Positions 1 through 9,770 of a stretch of 46,479 bases of DNA are shown in pieces. The notes below the pieces were generated by a model, which saw nothing but the letters and a program-made list of their open reading frames with translations, was not told where the DNA came from and searched no databases. The number at the start of each line of letters is the position of its first letter. Within the stretch, counting starts at the first letter, position 1. A program made the translations under genes and the position numbers. The stretch lies in the NCBI GenBank assembly GCA_001465025.1, contig LNDO01000108.1, positions 1-46,479 on the forward strand, written 5' to 3'. The DNA comes from Pseudomonas sp. Ga0074129. GTDB lineage: Bacteria; Pseudomonadota; Gammaproteobacteria; Pseudomonadales; Pseudomonadaceae.

Positions 1-75
1 GAATTGAAATAAGTCATTGTTTTAAATGGATTTTTGCAGGAATTGCTACGTTGCAGGGTCCTGTAGTTAGGATGA
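1..75. other. AT-rich flank of unknown origin
   Basis: This edge stretch is clearly richer in A and T than the coding DNA to its right. In the frame of the downstream oxygenase it contains a stop codon (TGA at 73-75). It has no ORF of its own and no terminal inverted repeat that I can recognise. It directly abuts the truncated gene, so it could be the end of a mobile element or of a deletion joint, but nothing identifies it. Inference only. Confidence 0.3.
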
Positions 76-777
76 CACTTTATTTTCCTCCCACAGCTGG
101 CATTGGCCGGCGTGTGGGATCACTCCAATTTTCGCCAGGACCTGCTCGGTCGCCTGCGACGCACTGGGCAATTCATTTCCGGCACCACCTATGGTTCGCG
201 CGCCGATGCCGAGTGGCTGATCGAAAAGGTCAAGACCATCCATCTCAAGGTTACCGGCAACGCCGCAGATGGCCGCCCTTACGCAGCCAGCGACCCGGCG
301 TTACTGACTTGGGTGCATGTGGCCGAAGTCCACAGTTTTCTTCAGGCCCATCTGCGTTACCGCAACCCGCACCTCAGCGCCGCCGATCAAGACCGCTACT
401 ACGCCGAGATTGCCTTGATAGCCGAACGCCTGGGGGCCACCCATGTGCCTCGATCGCGCGCCGAAGTTGCCACTTATCTGCACGCAGTCCGCGCGGAACT
501 GAGTTGCGATGAGCGCTCGCTGGAGATTCTGCGCATTCTGCTCGCCGCCCCCGCGCCAAGCGCCCTGGCGGTACCGGCAGGTAAATGGATGATGCAAGCC
601 GGTATCGACCTGCTACCCGACTGGGCGCAGCACATGCTTGGCCAGACAGTGAGCCCGGCGCGCAGCCGGATCATCCAGGCCGGCGTACACAGCCTTGCGC
701 CCACGCTGCGCTGGGCAGTGCGTGGCGGTGCGGTCAGTTGCGCCCGCCGACGGTTAAATCTGCCACCGTTGCAGTGA
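76..777 (+). pseudogene. MpaB-family (DUF2236) oxygenase, 5'-truncated
   Basis: The readable protein resembles the oxygenase MpaB / latex-clearing-like family (DUF2236), proposed haem-dependent oxygenases. Typical conserved stretches are present: GRLRRT, the YGSRADAE region, a DPALLTWVH motif, YYAE, and a LGATHVPRSRAEV segment. The family is usually near 270-300 residues and begins with about 50-60 residues ending in a QLAHP-like motif. Here homology seems to start abruptly at about base 91 (QLALAGVWDHS), and the frame is closed by a stop at 73-75. The first usable start is a TTG at 103 (224 aa), which has no Shine-Dalgarno sequence. I therefore read it as a gene that lost its 5' end. A shorter active protein from the TTG cannot be excluded. 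The family call is fairly secure; the pseudogene call is inference. Confidence 0.6.
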
Positions 778-873
778 CCGAGCAGTTCACACGCTGGCCG
801 CCAGCAAAGCCGCTGTGCCACCATAGCGAACTTTCGCGGCCTGCCGCGCCTGTCATTTTGTGAGGATCGCGTT

Positions 874-2055
874 ATGCAAGAGGTTGTCATCGTTGCCGCC
901 ACCCGCACCGCCATCGGCAGTTTTCAGGGTGCACTGGCTGCCATCCCGGCCCCTGAACTGGGCGCTGCGGTAATCCGCCAGTTATTGGCGCAAACAGGCT
1001 TGGACGGCGCACAGGTTGATGAAGTGATCCTCGGCCAGGTACTCACTGCAGGCAGCGGGCAGAATCCGGCGCGCCAAGCGGTGATTCTTGCCGGTTTGCC
1101 GCATGCCGTACCCGCACTGACCCTGAACAAAGTCTGCGGCTCAGGCCTCAAAGCTTTGCACCTGGCCGCCCAAGCGATTCGCTGCGGCGACGCCGACGTG
1201 GTCATTGCCGGCGGCATGGAAAACATGAGCTTGTCCCCCTACGTGATGCCCGGCGCACGCACTGGCCTGCGCATGGGCCATGCCAAGCTGATTGACAGCA
1301 TGATCACTGACGGCCTGTGGGATGCCTTCAACGATTACCACATGGGCATCACCGCCGAAAACCTAGTGGACAAGTACGGCATCAGCCGTGAAGGACAAGA
1401 TGCCTTTGCCGCTGCCTCGCAACAGAAAGCCGTAGCGGCCATCGAAGCCGGACGCTTCGCGGCTGAAATCACCCCAATCCTCATTCCCCAGCGCAAAGGC
1501 GACCCCGTGGCCTTCGTCACCGACGAGCAACCGCGCGCTGGCACCACCGCCGAATCGCTGGGTAAACTCAAGCCCGCGTTTAAAAAAGAGGGCAGCGTTA
1601 CTGCCGGCAACGCCTCTAGCCTGAACGACGGTGCAGCAGCGGTGCTGATGATGAGCGCAGAGAAAGCCAAGGCACTCGGTCTGCCGGTATTGGCCAAAAT
1701 CGCCAGCTACGCCAGTGCCGGTGTCGACCCGGCGATCATGGGCATCGGCCCGGTCGGCGCGACCCAGCGCTGCCTGGTCAAAGCCGGCTGGCAGCTGGAT
1801 GAGTTGGACCTGATCGAAGCCAACGAAGCCTTCGCCGCACAAGCCTTGGCAGTCGGGAAAGAACTGGGCTGGGATGCCAGCAAGGTCAACGTCAACGGCG
1901 GCGCCATCGCCCTCGGCCACCCGATTGGCGCTTCGGGCTGCCGCGTGCTGGTCAGCCTGTTGCACGAGATGATCAAACGTGACGCCAAAAAAGGCCTCGC
2001 CACCCTGTGCATCGGTGGCGGCCAAGGCGTAGCGCTGGCCATTGAAAGGAACTGA
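874..2055 (+). CDS. atoB: Acetyl-CoA C-acetyltransferase (thiolase)
   Basis: A 393-aa thiolase II-type enzyme that condenses or cleaves acetyl-CoA and acetoacetyl-CoA in the cytoplasm (ketone-body, short-chain fatty-acid or polyhydroxyalkanoate metabolism). The length is standard. The nucleophilic cysteine is C88 in NKVCGSG, the catalytic histidine is H349 in ALGHPIG, and the second cysteine is C379 in CIGGGQG. The ATG follows a GAGG box by about nine bases. The gene stands alone between the broken oxygenase and a REP element, so its neighbours do not decide between degradative (AtoB) and biosynthetic (PhaA) roles. The enzyme class is certain; the symbol is a best guess among near-identical paralogue groups. 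Confidence 0.9.
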   Translation: MQEVVIVAATRTAIGSFQGALAAIPAPELGAAVIRQLLAQTGLDGAQVDEVILGQVLTAGSGQNPARQAVILAGLPHAVPALTLNKVCGSGLKALHLAAQAIRCGDADVVIAGGMENMSLSPYVMPGARTGLRMGHAKLIDSMITDGLWDAFNDYHMGITAENLVDKYGISREGQDAFAAASQQKAVAAIEAGRFAAEITPILIPQRKGDPVAFVTDEQPRAGTTAESLGKLKPAFKKEGSVTAGNASSLNDGAAAVLMMSAEKAKALGLPVLAKIASYASAGVDPAIMGIGPVGATQRCLVKAGWQLDELDLIEANEAFAAQALAVGKELGWDASKVNVNGGAIALGHPIGASGCRVLVSLLHEMIKRDAKKGLATLCIGGGQGVALAIERN

Positions 2056-2137
2056 TAAGTAGGCCGGGTCACGCCTCACCGCTGTGGTGGATGTAAATAG
2101 CAACATCCGCCTTACGCGCTGAGGCTTTTGATCTTGC

Positions 2138-2195
2138 CGGAGGGGCTTTAGCCGCGCGCTTTAAAATCGTAAGCATCGCGGCTAAAGCTGCTCCC
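2138..2195. repeat. REP-type inverted repeat
   Basis: Two imperfect 18-base arms face each other: GGAGGGGCTTTAGCCGCG at 2139-2156 and its near reverse complement at 2177-2194, with two mismatches and a 20-base spacer. The GGAG...GCTTTAGCCGCG pattern is that of Pseudomonas REP/BIME elements found between genes. It lies 83 bases after the thiolase stop and 53 before the next start, so it may also stabilise the 3' end of the thiolase mRNA. Confidence 0.7.
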
Positions 2196-2247
2196 CTCGA
2201 AAAGCGCAGTGGTAAACTGCGCGCCCTTCTTTTTCGAGTCGCCGCGC

Positions 2248-3264
2248 ATGCCCTCTCTCGATCAGGCGCTGCGCGCCGCACTGCATAACCGCCAAGACCT
2301 GATAACTGAACTGCATCAGCAAGGCACCGACTGCTATCGCCTGTTCCATGGCAGCCAGGAAGGCGCGGGCGGTCTGACCATCGACCGTTACGGTGAGCAA
2401 TTACTGGTACAGACCTTTCACCAGCCACTCAGCCGTGATGACTTACTGGCCGCCCACGCGCTGATCTGCAGCCACCTGAATCAGCCGTTATTGCTGGTGT
2501 ACAACGACCGCAGCCAAGGCAACTCGCGTATCGACCGCACGGACCCGGTCTACCAAGCCGAACCAGCCGCACTGGCCGATCTGGTCGGTCATGAATGGGG
2601 CCTCAATTACCGCGTACGTGGGCGTCATGCGGGACAAGACCCGCTGTTATTTCTCGACCTGCGCAACGCCCGTGGCTGGATCAAAGCGCACAGTGCGGGT
2701 CAATCCGTGCTCAATCTATTTGCTTACACCTGCGGTGTTGGCCTGAGCGCCGCAGCGGGCGGAGCCCGTGAAGTCGTTAACCTGGATTTTGCCGAAGGCA
2801 ACCTGGCCGTCGGCCGCGAAAATGGCGCGCTCAACCCGCAGCTCGCACCCATGCAGTTCGTCCAATCCGACTACTTCCCAGCCATTCGCCAACTGGCCGG
2901 GCTGCCCATCACTGCGCGCCGCGGGCACAAACTGCCGCCGTATCCGCGCCTTGAACAACGCCAGTTTGACCTCGTACTGCTCGACCCGCCGGCCTGGGCC
3001 AAGAGCGCGTTCGGCACCGTCGACCTGCTGCGCGATTATCAAAGCCTGCTCAAGCCAGCGATTCTCGCCACCGCTGACAATGGTGTACTGATCTGCTGCA
3101 ACAACTTGGCTAAAGTCGCCATGGCGGACTGGCGCGAACAGGTGCTGCGTTGCGCTGACAAACTCGGCCGCCCGGTGCGCGACTGCCAGGTGCTGCCACC
3201 CGCCGCTGACTTCCCGTCGCACGACGGCCAACCACCGCTGAAAACGCTGATTTTGCAGTTCTAA
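2248..3264 (+). CDS. Class I SAM-dependent rRNA methyltransferase
   Basis: A 338-aa cytoplasmic methyltransferase related to the RlmI/RlmK-type 23S rRNA m5C methyltransferases. The N-terminal ~100 residues, with a GGLTIDRYGEQLLVQ segment, match the PUA/EEHEE-like region of that group. The Rossmann fold follows, with SAM motif I at LNLFAYTCGVGLSAA and the catalytic/target-base motif LLDPPAWAKS. I place the start at the ATG at 2248 (MPSLDQAL). The frame remains open upstream to 2209, but those residues (VNCAPFFFESPR) read like translated intergenic DNA. The exact rRNA target cannot be read from the sequence. The gene runs alone between the REP element and the DUF748 gene. Confidence 0.82.
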   Translation: MPSLDQALRAALHNRQDLITELHQQGTDCYRLFHGSQEGAGGLTIDRYGEQLLVQTFHQPLSRDDLLAAHALICSHLNQPLLLVYNDRSQGNSRIDRTDPVYQAEPAALADLVGHEWGLNYRVRGRHAGQDPLLFLDLRNARGWIKAHSAGQSVLNLFAYTCGVGLSAAAGGAREVVNLDFAEGNLAVGRENGALNPQLAPMQFVQSDYFPAIRQLAGLPITARRGHKLPPYPRLEQRQFDLVLLDPPAWAKSAFGTVDLLRDYQSLLKPAILATADNGVLICCNNLAKVAMADWREQVLRCADKLGRPVRDCQVLPPAADFPSHDGQPPLKTLILQF

Positions 3265-3363
3265 AGCACTGTACCGAACACAGAATCCGCTGCGGAGGTT
3301 CTGCGAAGCCGCGCGTGCATGCCATACTCCCAAGCACTTCTCGTCGGGAAAGATGACGTAATT

Positions 3364-6351
3364 ATGCTTAAAGGAATAAAGCGCGCGGCCAGCGCAATGG
3401 CCATCGCCGTGACCCTCTACAGCCTGCTGGGCTTTCTGATTTTGCCGGGCATCGCCCTGCGCATTGCCAACCAGCAACTGGCCCAGTACGCGACCGTACC
3501 CGCCAGCCTGCAGCGTTTACAACTCAACCCGTTCAGCCTGGAGCTCAGCCTCTGGGGCCTGCGGATCGGCGAAGCTGACCAGCAGCAGATCGCTTTTGAG
3601 CGCCTGTATGCCAACCTGCAACTCGACAGCCTGTGGAACGGCGTTTTGCACCTGGCCGACATTGAATTGGACAAACCGCAAGGCGAAGTCCTGTTTGGCA
3701 AGGACGGACGGCTCAACCTGACCCAATTGTTCAACATACCGCCAAGTCCGCAACCGGCGGTCGATGAGCCAAGCGGCGAGCCGTTCCCGTTACGCATCGC
3801 ACGGATCAAATTGAGCAGCGGTAACGTCCACTTTCAGGATCTGCGGCCCAGCGAGCCAATCGAGTTCCTTTACGACGACCTCAACCTTGAACTGTTCAAC
3901 CTCAGCACCCTGCCCGACGACAATGCCGACATGAGCCTAGTGGCCACCGGGCCTACTGGCGGGCGGATTGACTGGACTGGGCGCATCAGCCTGGTGCCGA
4001 TCAGCTCCAGCGGTAATTTAAAAATCACCGACGGCAAGCTGAAAGCCTTCTGGCCCTACGTGCGCGATGCGCTGCCTCTGGTCCTTGAAGACGGCACGGT
4101 CAACCTGAGCAGCGACTACAACCTAAACCTCGCCAATGGTACTGAACTGCTGTTGAGCAATACCCAACTGAGCGTCAGCCGTTTTGCCATCAAGAGCCCA
4201 GCGGACAAACCGCTGCTGCGCCTGGAAAGCCTGGATATCAGCGAAACCAGCGTTGACCTGGCCAAACAGCAGGTCATCATCGGCAAAATCAGAAGCCAAA
4301 CGCTCGAAACTTGGGCGGCACGCGAAGCCGATGGTCAGCTCGACTGGCAAAAATTACTGGCCAGCCAACCTGCAAAACCAGCTCCAGCTCCAGCTCCAGT
4401 TGAGGCTGGGGCGGATCCCAGCAAGGCAACAGAAACTGAGGCGGTGAACGCGCCGACCACCGCAGAGCAATCTGCTGAGCTGGAAACCACCACGCAAGAT
4501 CTGCCACAAACGTCTGATAAACCATGGCAAGTCATCCTGCGCGACATGCAACTGCGTAACTATCAGGTGCACCTGAGCGACCGCGCTGGCGGCGCAGAAG
4601 TCAAACTGGAGCTCGCGCCGCTCAACCTCGACCTGAGCGATTTTGACAGCCTGGGCACCTCGCCTTTCACGCTTAAACTCGACACCGGCGTCAATAAAAC
4701 CGGGCAAATCAACGTCGCCGGCCAGGTGCAACTGACACCCACCACGGCCAAGCTACAAGTGGCCACCCGCGATATCGACCTGCGTCTGGCACAGAAGTAC
4801 CTGACCCCCTTCGTGCGCCTGGAACTGCGCAGTGGGCGGCTTGGCAGTGATCTGGCAGTTGATCTGCAAAGCATCGAGCCGCTGGCATTTCGCATCGATG
4901 GTCAGGCCGAAATTAACCAACTGCACACCCTCGATACTCTCAAAGACCGCGACTTGCTCAAATGGCAGCGCGTGCTGGTGGAAGGGATCGACTATCAACA
5001 CGGCAAGGGCCTTGCGATCGGCCAAGTCAAGCTGCAACAGCCCTATGTACGCTTCATCATCAACGAAGACCTGACCACCAACGTCAACGAGCTGCTGGTG
5101 CCTCAACCCGCTAGCTCCGAACAGAGCAAAGCAACAACCGAGAAACCGCTGCCTATCCGTATCGGAGGCATCAGCATTCAGGACGGCTCGGCCAATTTCG
5201 CTGACTTCAGCTTGCGTCCCAACTTTGCCACCGCCATTGGCCAACTTAACGGCAAGATCGGCACCCTGAATAATCAAAGCCCGAATGCTGCCAGCATTGA
5301 TATCACCGGCAAGGTCGATAAATACGCACCGGTCAGCATCAAAGGCCAGCTCACACCGTTCGATCCGATGAACCGTCTGGATATCACGACCCGCTTCAAG
5401 AACGTCGAGCTGACAACCCTGACGCCCTACTCTGGCAAGTTCGCCGGCTTCCGCATCCGCAAAGGCCGCCTCAATCTCGATCTGCATTACAAAATCGAGA
5501 AAGGCAACCTCAATGCCGAAAACAAACTGCTGCTGGAAGACCTGCAACTGGGCGAGAAGGTCGACAGCAAAAACGCCATGGACCTGCCGATTCGCCTGGC
5601 CGTGGCTCTGCTTAAAGACACAGAAGGCAATATCGAGATCCAGCTACCCGTGCAGGGCAATCTAAACAGTCCTGAATTCAGCGTTATGCCCATCGTCTGG
5701 CAGACCCTGCGTAATCTGGTATTGCGCGCCGCGCAGGCACCGTTCAAGTTTATCGGCGGCCTGGTCAGTGGCGGTAGCGATGTTGACCTCAGTACGGTGC
5801 GCTTCGCCGCGGGTGATAGCTCGCTCGACGCGGACGCGCAAAAGGCCTTGGACATGCTGGCCAGCGCACTTAAAGAACGCCCGACGCTGCACCTGGAAAT
5901 CGAAGGCATGAGCGCCCTGAGCAGCGACGGCCCACCATTGGCCGAGAACCGCTTGGAGCGTGAATACCAGGCCACGTGGTACAAAATCCTGCAACGGCGC
6001 GGCGACGAAGTTCCCGCACAACCCAGCGACCTGATCATTGATGACGACGACAAAGCGGTTCTCCTCGAGGGCATTTATCGCGTGCGCCTCAAACAGCAAC
6101 CGCCGGCTGAATGGCGCGAACTGCCCGAACAAGAACGCCATAACAAGATGCGCGATGCAGTCCTGCAGTCCTGGGCGCAGAGCGAACTGTTACAGCGCCA
6201 ACTGGCCCAGGCGCGAGCCGGTGAAATTAAGGACTACCTGGTTGACCGTGGCGGCCTGGCCGACGAACGAATTCACTTGTTGGATGTCAACAGTGTCCAG
6301 GCCGACACCGATGGTCGCGTCGCCTCCACACTGCACCTTGGCAGCCCATGA
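3364..6351 (+). CDS. DUF748 / AsmA-like envelope protein
   Basis: A 995-aa protein with one N-terminal membrane anchor (about residues 8-32) and a very long beta-rich periplasmic part. It has the alternating short hydrophobic strands of DUF748/AsmA-like proteins, a group linked to phospholipid transport between inner and outer membrane. A low-complexity linker rich in Pro, Ala, Thr and Glu (around bases 4375-4500) splits the repeats. Near the C-terminus a VRFAAGDSSLDADAQKALDML segment resembles an OmpA-like peptidoglycan-binding start but lacks the complete motif. I chose the ATG at 3364 (MLKGIKR) because the anchor follows directly; an in-frame ATG at 3319 is also possible. The stop overlaps the next gene by four bases (ATGA), so the two are translationally coupled. 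The molecular role is inferred from the family only. Confidence 0.8.
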   Translation: MLKGIKRAASAMAIAVTLYSLLGFLILPGIALRIANQQLAQYATVPASLQRLQLNPFSLELSLWGLRIGEADQQQIAFERLYANLQLDSLWNGVLHLADIELDKPQGEVLFGKDGRLNLTQLFNIPPSPQPAVDEPSGEPFPLRIARIKLSSGNVHFQDLRPSEPIEFLYDDLNLELFNLSTLPDDNADMSLVATGPTGGRIDWTGRISLVPISSSGNLKITDGKLKAFWPYVRDALPLVLEDGTVNLSSDYNLNLANGTELLLSNTQLSVSRFAIKSPADKPLLRLESLDISETSVDLAKQQVIIGKIRSQTLETWAAREADGQLDWQKLLASQPAKPAPAPAPVEAGADPSKATETEAVNAPTTAEQSAELETTTQDLPQTSDKPWQVILRDMQLRNYQVHLSDRAGGAEVKLELAPLNLDLSDFDSLGTSPFTLKLDTGVNKTGQINVAGQVQLTPTTAKLQVATRDIDLRLAQKYLTPFVRLELRSGRLGSDLAVDLQSIEPLAFRIDGQAEINQLHTLDTLKDRDLLKWQRVLVEGIDYQHGKGLAIGQVKLQQPYVRFIINEDLTTNVNELLVPQPASSEQSKATTEKPLPIRIGGISIQDGSANFADFSLRPNFATAIGQLNGKIGTLNNQSPNAASIDITGKVDKYAPVSIKGQLTPFDPMNRLDITTRFKNVELTTLTPYSGKFAGFRIRKGRLNLDLHYKIEKGNLNAENKLLLEDLQLGEKVDSKNAMDLPIRLAVALLKDTEGNIEIQLPVQGNLNSPEFSVMPIVWQTLRNLVLRAAQAPFKFIGGLVSGGSDVDLSTVRFAAGDSSLDADAQKALDMLASALKERPTLHLEIEGMSALSSDGPPLAENRLEREYQATWYKILQRRGDEVPAQPSDLIIDDDDKAVLLEGIYRVRLKQQPPAEWRELPEQERHNKMRDAVLQSWAQSELLQRQLAQARAGEIKDYLVDRGGLADERIHLLDVNSVQADTDGRVASTLHLGSP

Positions 6352-6659
6352 GCCTTGTACCTATGCGCACGTTATCCCGCATGCTATTACTCACCTTGCT
6401 AATCACACCGCTCATGGCGCAGGCCGACACCTTGCGCTGCGGCAGCCAACTGGTGAGCCTGGATGACCGACGTTTCGAGGTACTACAAAAGTGCGGCGAA
6501 CCCGCCTTTCGTGACCTGGTCGGTTATTCACTCGGCCCTAACGAGCGCCGTGAATACCAGATTGAGGAATGGGTCTACGGCCCGGATAACGGCATGCTGA
6601 GCATTTTGACGTTCGAGGGCACGCGCTTGCGCGCTATCGAGCGCCGTCGTAGTCGTTAA
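6348..6659 (+). CDS. DUF2845 secreted protein, copy 1
   Basis: A 103-aa small protein with a hydrophobic signal peptide ending near MAQADTLRCG, followed by the DUF2845 pattern. That pattern has two cysteines (in LRCGS and KCGEP), then EEWVYGPDNGM and a C-terminal ILTFEGTRLRAIE. It is expected in the periplasm, probably with a disulphide. Its start overlaps the stop of the DUF748 gene (ATGA), and an internal Met at residue 6 is an alternative start. The function of DUF2845 is not known; the coupling suggests an envelope role shared with the large neighbour. Confidence 0.8.
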   Translation: MSLVPMRTLSRMLLLTLLITPLMAQADTLRCGSQLVSLDDRRFEVLQKCGEPAFRDLVGYSLGPNERREYQIEEWVYGPDNGMLSILTFEGTRLRAIERRRSR

Positions 6660-6674
6660 AACAAGGAGCGTCGA

Positions 6675-6974
6675 TTGAAAGCACTTATCTGCAGCCTATT
6701 AATTTTGCTGCCTACCGTGGCACAGGCCTCGTCGACCCTGCGCTGTGACAGCGGCCTGATCAGCGTGACGGACTCCTCCAGCGTGGTCGCCAGTAAATGT
6801 GGCGAGCCGATGAGCCGCGAGTTTGTCGGCTACCGCGAAGTGCTTGATGCCTATGGTTTTCGCAATGAAGTAGCCGTTGAAGAATGGGTCTACGGGCCAC
6901 GCAATGGCATGTACCAATTCCTGCGTTTTGAAGGCAATCGCCTGGTCAAAATCGACAGCAAGCGCGGTCTTTGA
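6675..6974 (+). CDS. DUF2845 secreted protein, copy 2
   Basis: A 99-aa paralogue of the preceding gene. It has a signal peptide ending near VAQASSTLRC, then CDSGLISV, SKCGEPMSREFVGY, VEEWVYGPRNGMYQFLRFEGNRLVKI. The start is a TTG seven bases after an AAGGAG Shine-Dalgarno box, 15 bases past the end of copy 1. It is presumably co-transcribed with the DUF748 gene and copy 1. The tandem pair looks like an old duplication: the cysteine and WVYGP motifs are kept while the rest has diverged. Function unknown. Confidence 0.82.
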   Translation: MKALICSLLILLPTVAQASSTLRCDSGLISVTDSSSVVASKCGEPMSREFVGYREVLDAYGFRNEVAVEEWVYGPRNGMYQFLRFEGNRLVKIDSKRGL

Positions 6975-7095
6975 GCGGCGTTTCGATACGCCAGTAAAAC
7001 TCGGCAGCCACTCGTGTAAGCATCACATTCCGCGTGTCACCCCGCGATGCACACCCCACCGACAGCCAAGCTAAAAACCACTAGGTCTGACGCAT

Positions 7096-7134
7096 AAAAA
7101 AGCCCCGCTGGCAAAACCAGCGGGGCTTTTAATT
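7096..7134. terminator. Bidirectional intrinsic terminator
   Basis: The inverted repeat AGCCCCGCTGG / CCAGCGGGGCT with a CAAAA loop is flanked by an A run on the left and a T run on the right, so it terminates on both strands. It sits between the convergent DUF2845 gene and pnp. The rest of 6975-7183 shows no other feature. Confidence 0.9.
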
Positions 7135-7183
7135 AACGAGTACAGCCGCTTGGGCTGCACTCAATCAAGGCATACCGGGGTGA

Positions 7184-9289
7184 TTAAACGCCCGACACCT
7201 TGGCTGCAGCTACGTCTTTGATGGACAGCTTGATGCGGCCGCGGTTGTCCACGTCCAGTACCAACACTTCCACTTCCTGACCTTCTTTCAGAATGTCAGT
7301 CACCTTCTCAACACGCGCATCGCTGAGCATGGAGATGTGCACCAGACCGTCTTTGCCCGGCAGGATGTTAACGAAGGCACCGAAATCGACGATGCGCTCA
7401 ACCTTACCGATGTAGATCTTGCCGATCTCGGCTTCCGCGGTGATGCCCAGAACGCGCTGACGCGCTGCTTCTGCGGCTTCCTTGGTTTCGCCGAAGATCT
7501 TGATCGAGCCATCGTCTTCGATGTCGATCGACGCTTTGGTTTCTTCGCAGATAGCGCGGATGGTTGCACCACCTTTGCCGATCACGTCGCGAATTTTGTC
7601 CTGGTCGATCTTCATCGCGATCATGGTTGGGGCGTTAGCCGACAACTCGGTGCGCGAGGTTGCGATGATCTTGTTCATCTGACCGAGAATATTCAGGCGC
7701 GCTTCCAGGGCTTGGCCCAGAGCGATTTCCATGATTTCTTCGGTGATGCCCTGGATCTTGATGTCCATCTGCAGTGCGGTTACGCCCTTGGCGGTACCAG
7801 CTACTTTGAAGTCCATGTCGCCCAGGTGATCTTCGTCGCCGAGGATGTCGGTCAGAACGGCAAATTTCTCGCCTTCTTTAACCAGACCCATGGCGATACC
7901 GGCTACCGGTGCCTTCATCGGCACACCGGCGTCCATCAGTGCCAGGGAAGCACCGCAAACGGATGCCATCGAAGACGAACCGTTGGACTCGGTGATTTCC
8001 GATACTACGCGGATGGTGTACGGGAACACGTCAGCGGCTGGCAGCATGGCCTGAACCGAACGACGGGCCAGACGGCCGTGACCGATTTCGCGACGGCCAG
8101 TAGCACCCATGCGACCACACTCGCCCACCGAGTACGGCGGGAAGTTGTAGTGCAGCATGAAGGGGTCTTTCTTCTCGCCTTCCAGGGTGTCGAGCAGTTG
8201 CGCGTCACGGGCGGTACCGAGGGTCGCTACAACCAGAGCCTGGGTTTCGCCACGGGTGAACAGGGCCGAACCGTGGGTTTTGTCCAGCACACCGACTTCG
8301 ATGTTCAGACCTCGCACAGTGCGGGTATCACGGCCGTCGATACGCGGCTTACCGTTAACGATGTTCTCGCGCACGGTGCGGTATTCGATTTCACCAAAGG
8401 CTTCTTTGACTTCACCAGCAGAAGGCTGACCTTCAGCACCGGAAAGCTTGGCGACTACCTGATCTTTCAGCTCACCCAGGCGCGCGTAGCGGTCTTGCTT
8501 GATGATGATGGTGTAGGCCTGAGAAATCGCTTCACCGAATTCGCTGCGAATGGCATTGAGCAGTGCGGTGTTTTCCGCTTTCGGCTGCCAGTCCCACGTC
8601 GGCTTGGCGGCTTCAGCAGCCAGCTCGGTAACGGCCTGGATCACGGCCTGGAACTCGTCGTGAGCAAACAGTACAGCGCCCAGCATCTGGTCTTCGGTCA
8701 GCTCTTTGGCTTCCGATTCAACCATCAGCACGGCATCTTTAGTACCGGCTACAACCATGTCCAGGCTCGAAGCCTTGAGTTGCTCGTAAGTCGGGTTGAG
8801 CAGGTAGCCGGTTTCCGGGTGGAAGGCTACGCGCGCAGCACCGATCGGGCCGTTGAACGGGATGCCGGAGATGGCCAGTGCAGCGGAAGTACCGATCATC
8901 GCAGCGATGTCCGGATCAGTCTTCTTGCTGGTGGAGATCACGGTGCAGATAACCTGCACTTCGTTCTGGAAACCTTCCGGGAACAGCGGACGGATCGGAC
9001 GGTCGATCAGACGCGAGGTCAGGGTTTCTTTTTCGCTTGGGCGCGCTTCACGCTTGAAGAAACCGCCGGGGATCTTGCCGGCTGCGTAGGTTTTTTCCTG
9101 GTAGTGCACGGACAGCGGGAAAAAGCCTTTGCTTGGGTCGGCAGTCTTGGCGCCGGTTACGGCGACCAGTACGGCGACGTCGTCGTCAACGGTGACCAGC
9201 ACTGCGCCGGAGGCTTGACGGGCGATACGGCCTGTCTCGAGGGTAACGGTCGATTGACCGAACTGGAACTTCTTGATTACCGGGTTCAC
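7184..9289 (-). CDS. pnp: Polyribonucleotide nucleotidyltransferase (PNPase)
   Basis: A 701-aa 3'-5' phosphorolytic exoribonuclease of the RNA degradosome, the standard length. It has two RNase PH domains (about 10-145 and 310-455) separated by the helical domain, a KH domain with [11 protein letters not shown] near residue 555, and an S1 domain beginning [17 protein letters not shown] near 620. The start codon is GTG. It lies downstream of rpsO on the same strand with a terminator-like hairpin between them, the arrangement that in E. coli allows partial read-through and RNase III-dependent autoregulation. Whether RNase III cuts here is not visible. Confidence 0.97.
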   Translation of the reverse strand: MNPVIKKFQFGQSTVTLETGRIARQASGAVLVTVDDDVAVLVAVTGAKTADPSKGFFPLSVHYQEKTYAAGKIPGGFFKREARPSEKETLTSRLIDRPIRPLFPEGFQNEVQVICTVISTSKKTDPDIAAMIGTSAALAISGIPFNGPIGAARVAFHPETGYLLNPTYEQLKASSLDMVVAGTKDAVLMVESEAKELTEDQMLGAVLFAHDEFQAVIQAVTELAAEAAKPTWDWQPKAENTALLNAIRSEFGEAISQAYTIIIKQDRYARLGELKDQVVAKLSGAEGQPSAGEVKEAFGEIEYRTVRENIVNGKPRIDGRDTRTVRGLNIEVGVLDKTHGSALFTRGETQALVVATLGTARDAQLLDTLEGEKKDPFMLHYNFPPYSVGECGRMGATGRREIGHGRLARRSVQAMLPAADVFPYTIRVVSEITESNGSSSMASVCGASLALMDAGVPMKAPVAGIAMGLVKEGEKFAVLTDILGDEDHLGDMDFKVAGTAKGVTALQMDIKIQGITEEIMEIALGQALEARLNILGQMNKIIATSRTELSANAPTMIAMKIDQDKIRDVIGKGGATIRAICEETKASIDIEDDGSIKIFGETKEAAEAARQRVLGITAEAEIGKIYIGKVERIVDFGAFVNILPGKDGLVHISMLSDARVEKVTDILKEGQEVEVLVLDVDNRGRIKLSIKDVAAAKVSGV

Positions 9290-9435
9290 GGTGTTTTCCT
9301 TCTCTTTGTTGCCCTTGGGGAAAGCGGTTCTTGCACCGTTCTATCACGTCAACGTGAACAAACGGGTCTTGCAGAATGTGTGGGCGGTTACGGGAATCGG
9401 ACCCGCTATCGTCCAAAACAGCTAAAGCAGAAAAG

Positions 9436-9473
9436 CAAAAGCTGGAAGCAGGGGCAAACCCCACTTCCAGCTT
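9436..9473 (-). terminator. rpsO-pnp intergenic terminator
   Basis: On the minus strand a perfect 10-bp stem (arms at 9464-9473 and 9439-9448) is followed by a T-rich tract (TTTTGCTTTTCTG), a typical intrinsic terminator after rpsO. It probably sets how much transcription enters pnp. It could also be an RNA-processing site. Confidence 0.75.
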
Positions 9474-9500
9474 CGGCAGTCAGCTACGCGTAAGCATTGC

Positions 9501-9770
9501 TTAGCGACGCAGACCCAGGCGACCGATCAGGGCGCTGTAACGACTAACATCCTTGCCCTTCAGGTAATCCAGCAGCTTACGACGCTGGTTAACCATACGG
9601 ATCAGGCCACGACGCGAGTGGTGATCTTTACCGTTGGCCTTGAAGTGGCCTTGCAGCTTGTTGATGTTGGCGGACAGCAGTGCAACTTGCACTTCCGGGC
9701 TACCGGTGTCGCCAGCAGCTTGCTGGTAGTCAGTTACGATTTGGGCTTTTTCTTCAACGCTGAGTGCCAT
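9501..9770 (-). CDS. rpsO: 30S ribosomal protein S15
   Basis: The 89-aa ribosomal protein S15, which binds the 16S rRNA three-way junction and bridges the subunits. The family length is exact, and the conserved [18 protein letters not shown] and RRKLLDYLK segments are present. The ATG follows a GAGAGGA box. A structured leader precedes it (separate entry), consistent with the known autoregulation of S15 in other bacteria. Promoter-proximal to pnp. Confidence 0.98.
   Translation of the reverse strand: MALSVEEKAQIVTDYQQAAGDTGSPEVQVALLSANINKLQGHFKANGKDHHSRRGLIRMVNQRRKLLDYLKGKDVSRYSALIGRLGLRR

Noticed and set aside
4375-4405. Short tandem repeat CTCCAG / CTCCAG in the DUF748 gene
   Set aside because: It encodes a Pro-Ala linker and is coding low complexity rather than a mobile or regulatory repeat.
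7337-9493. A 718-codon open frame on the plus strand opposite pnp
   Set aside because: It mirrors the pnp codon pattern, has no recognisable domain and no ribosome site. The minus-strand PNPase is certain.
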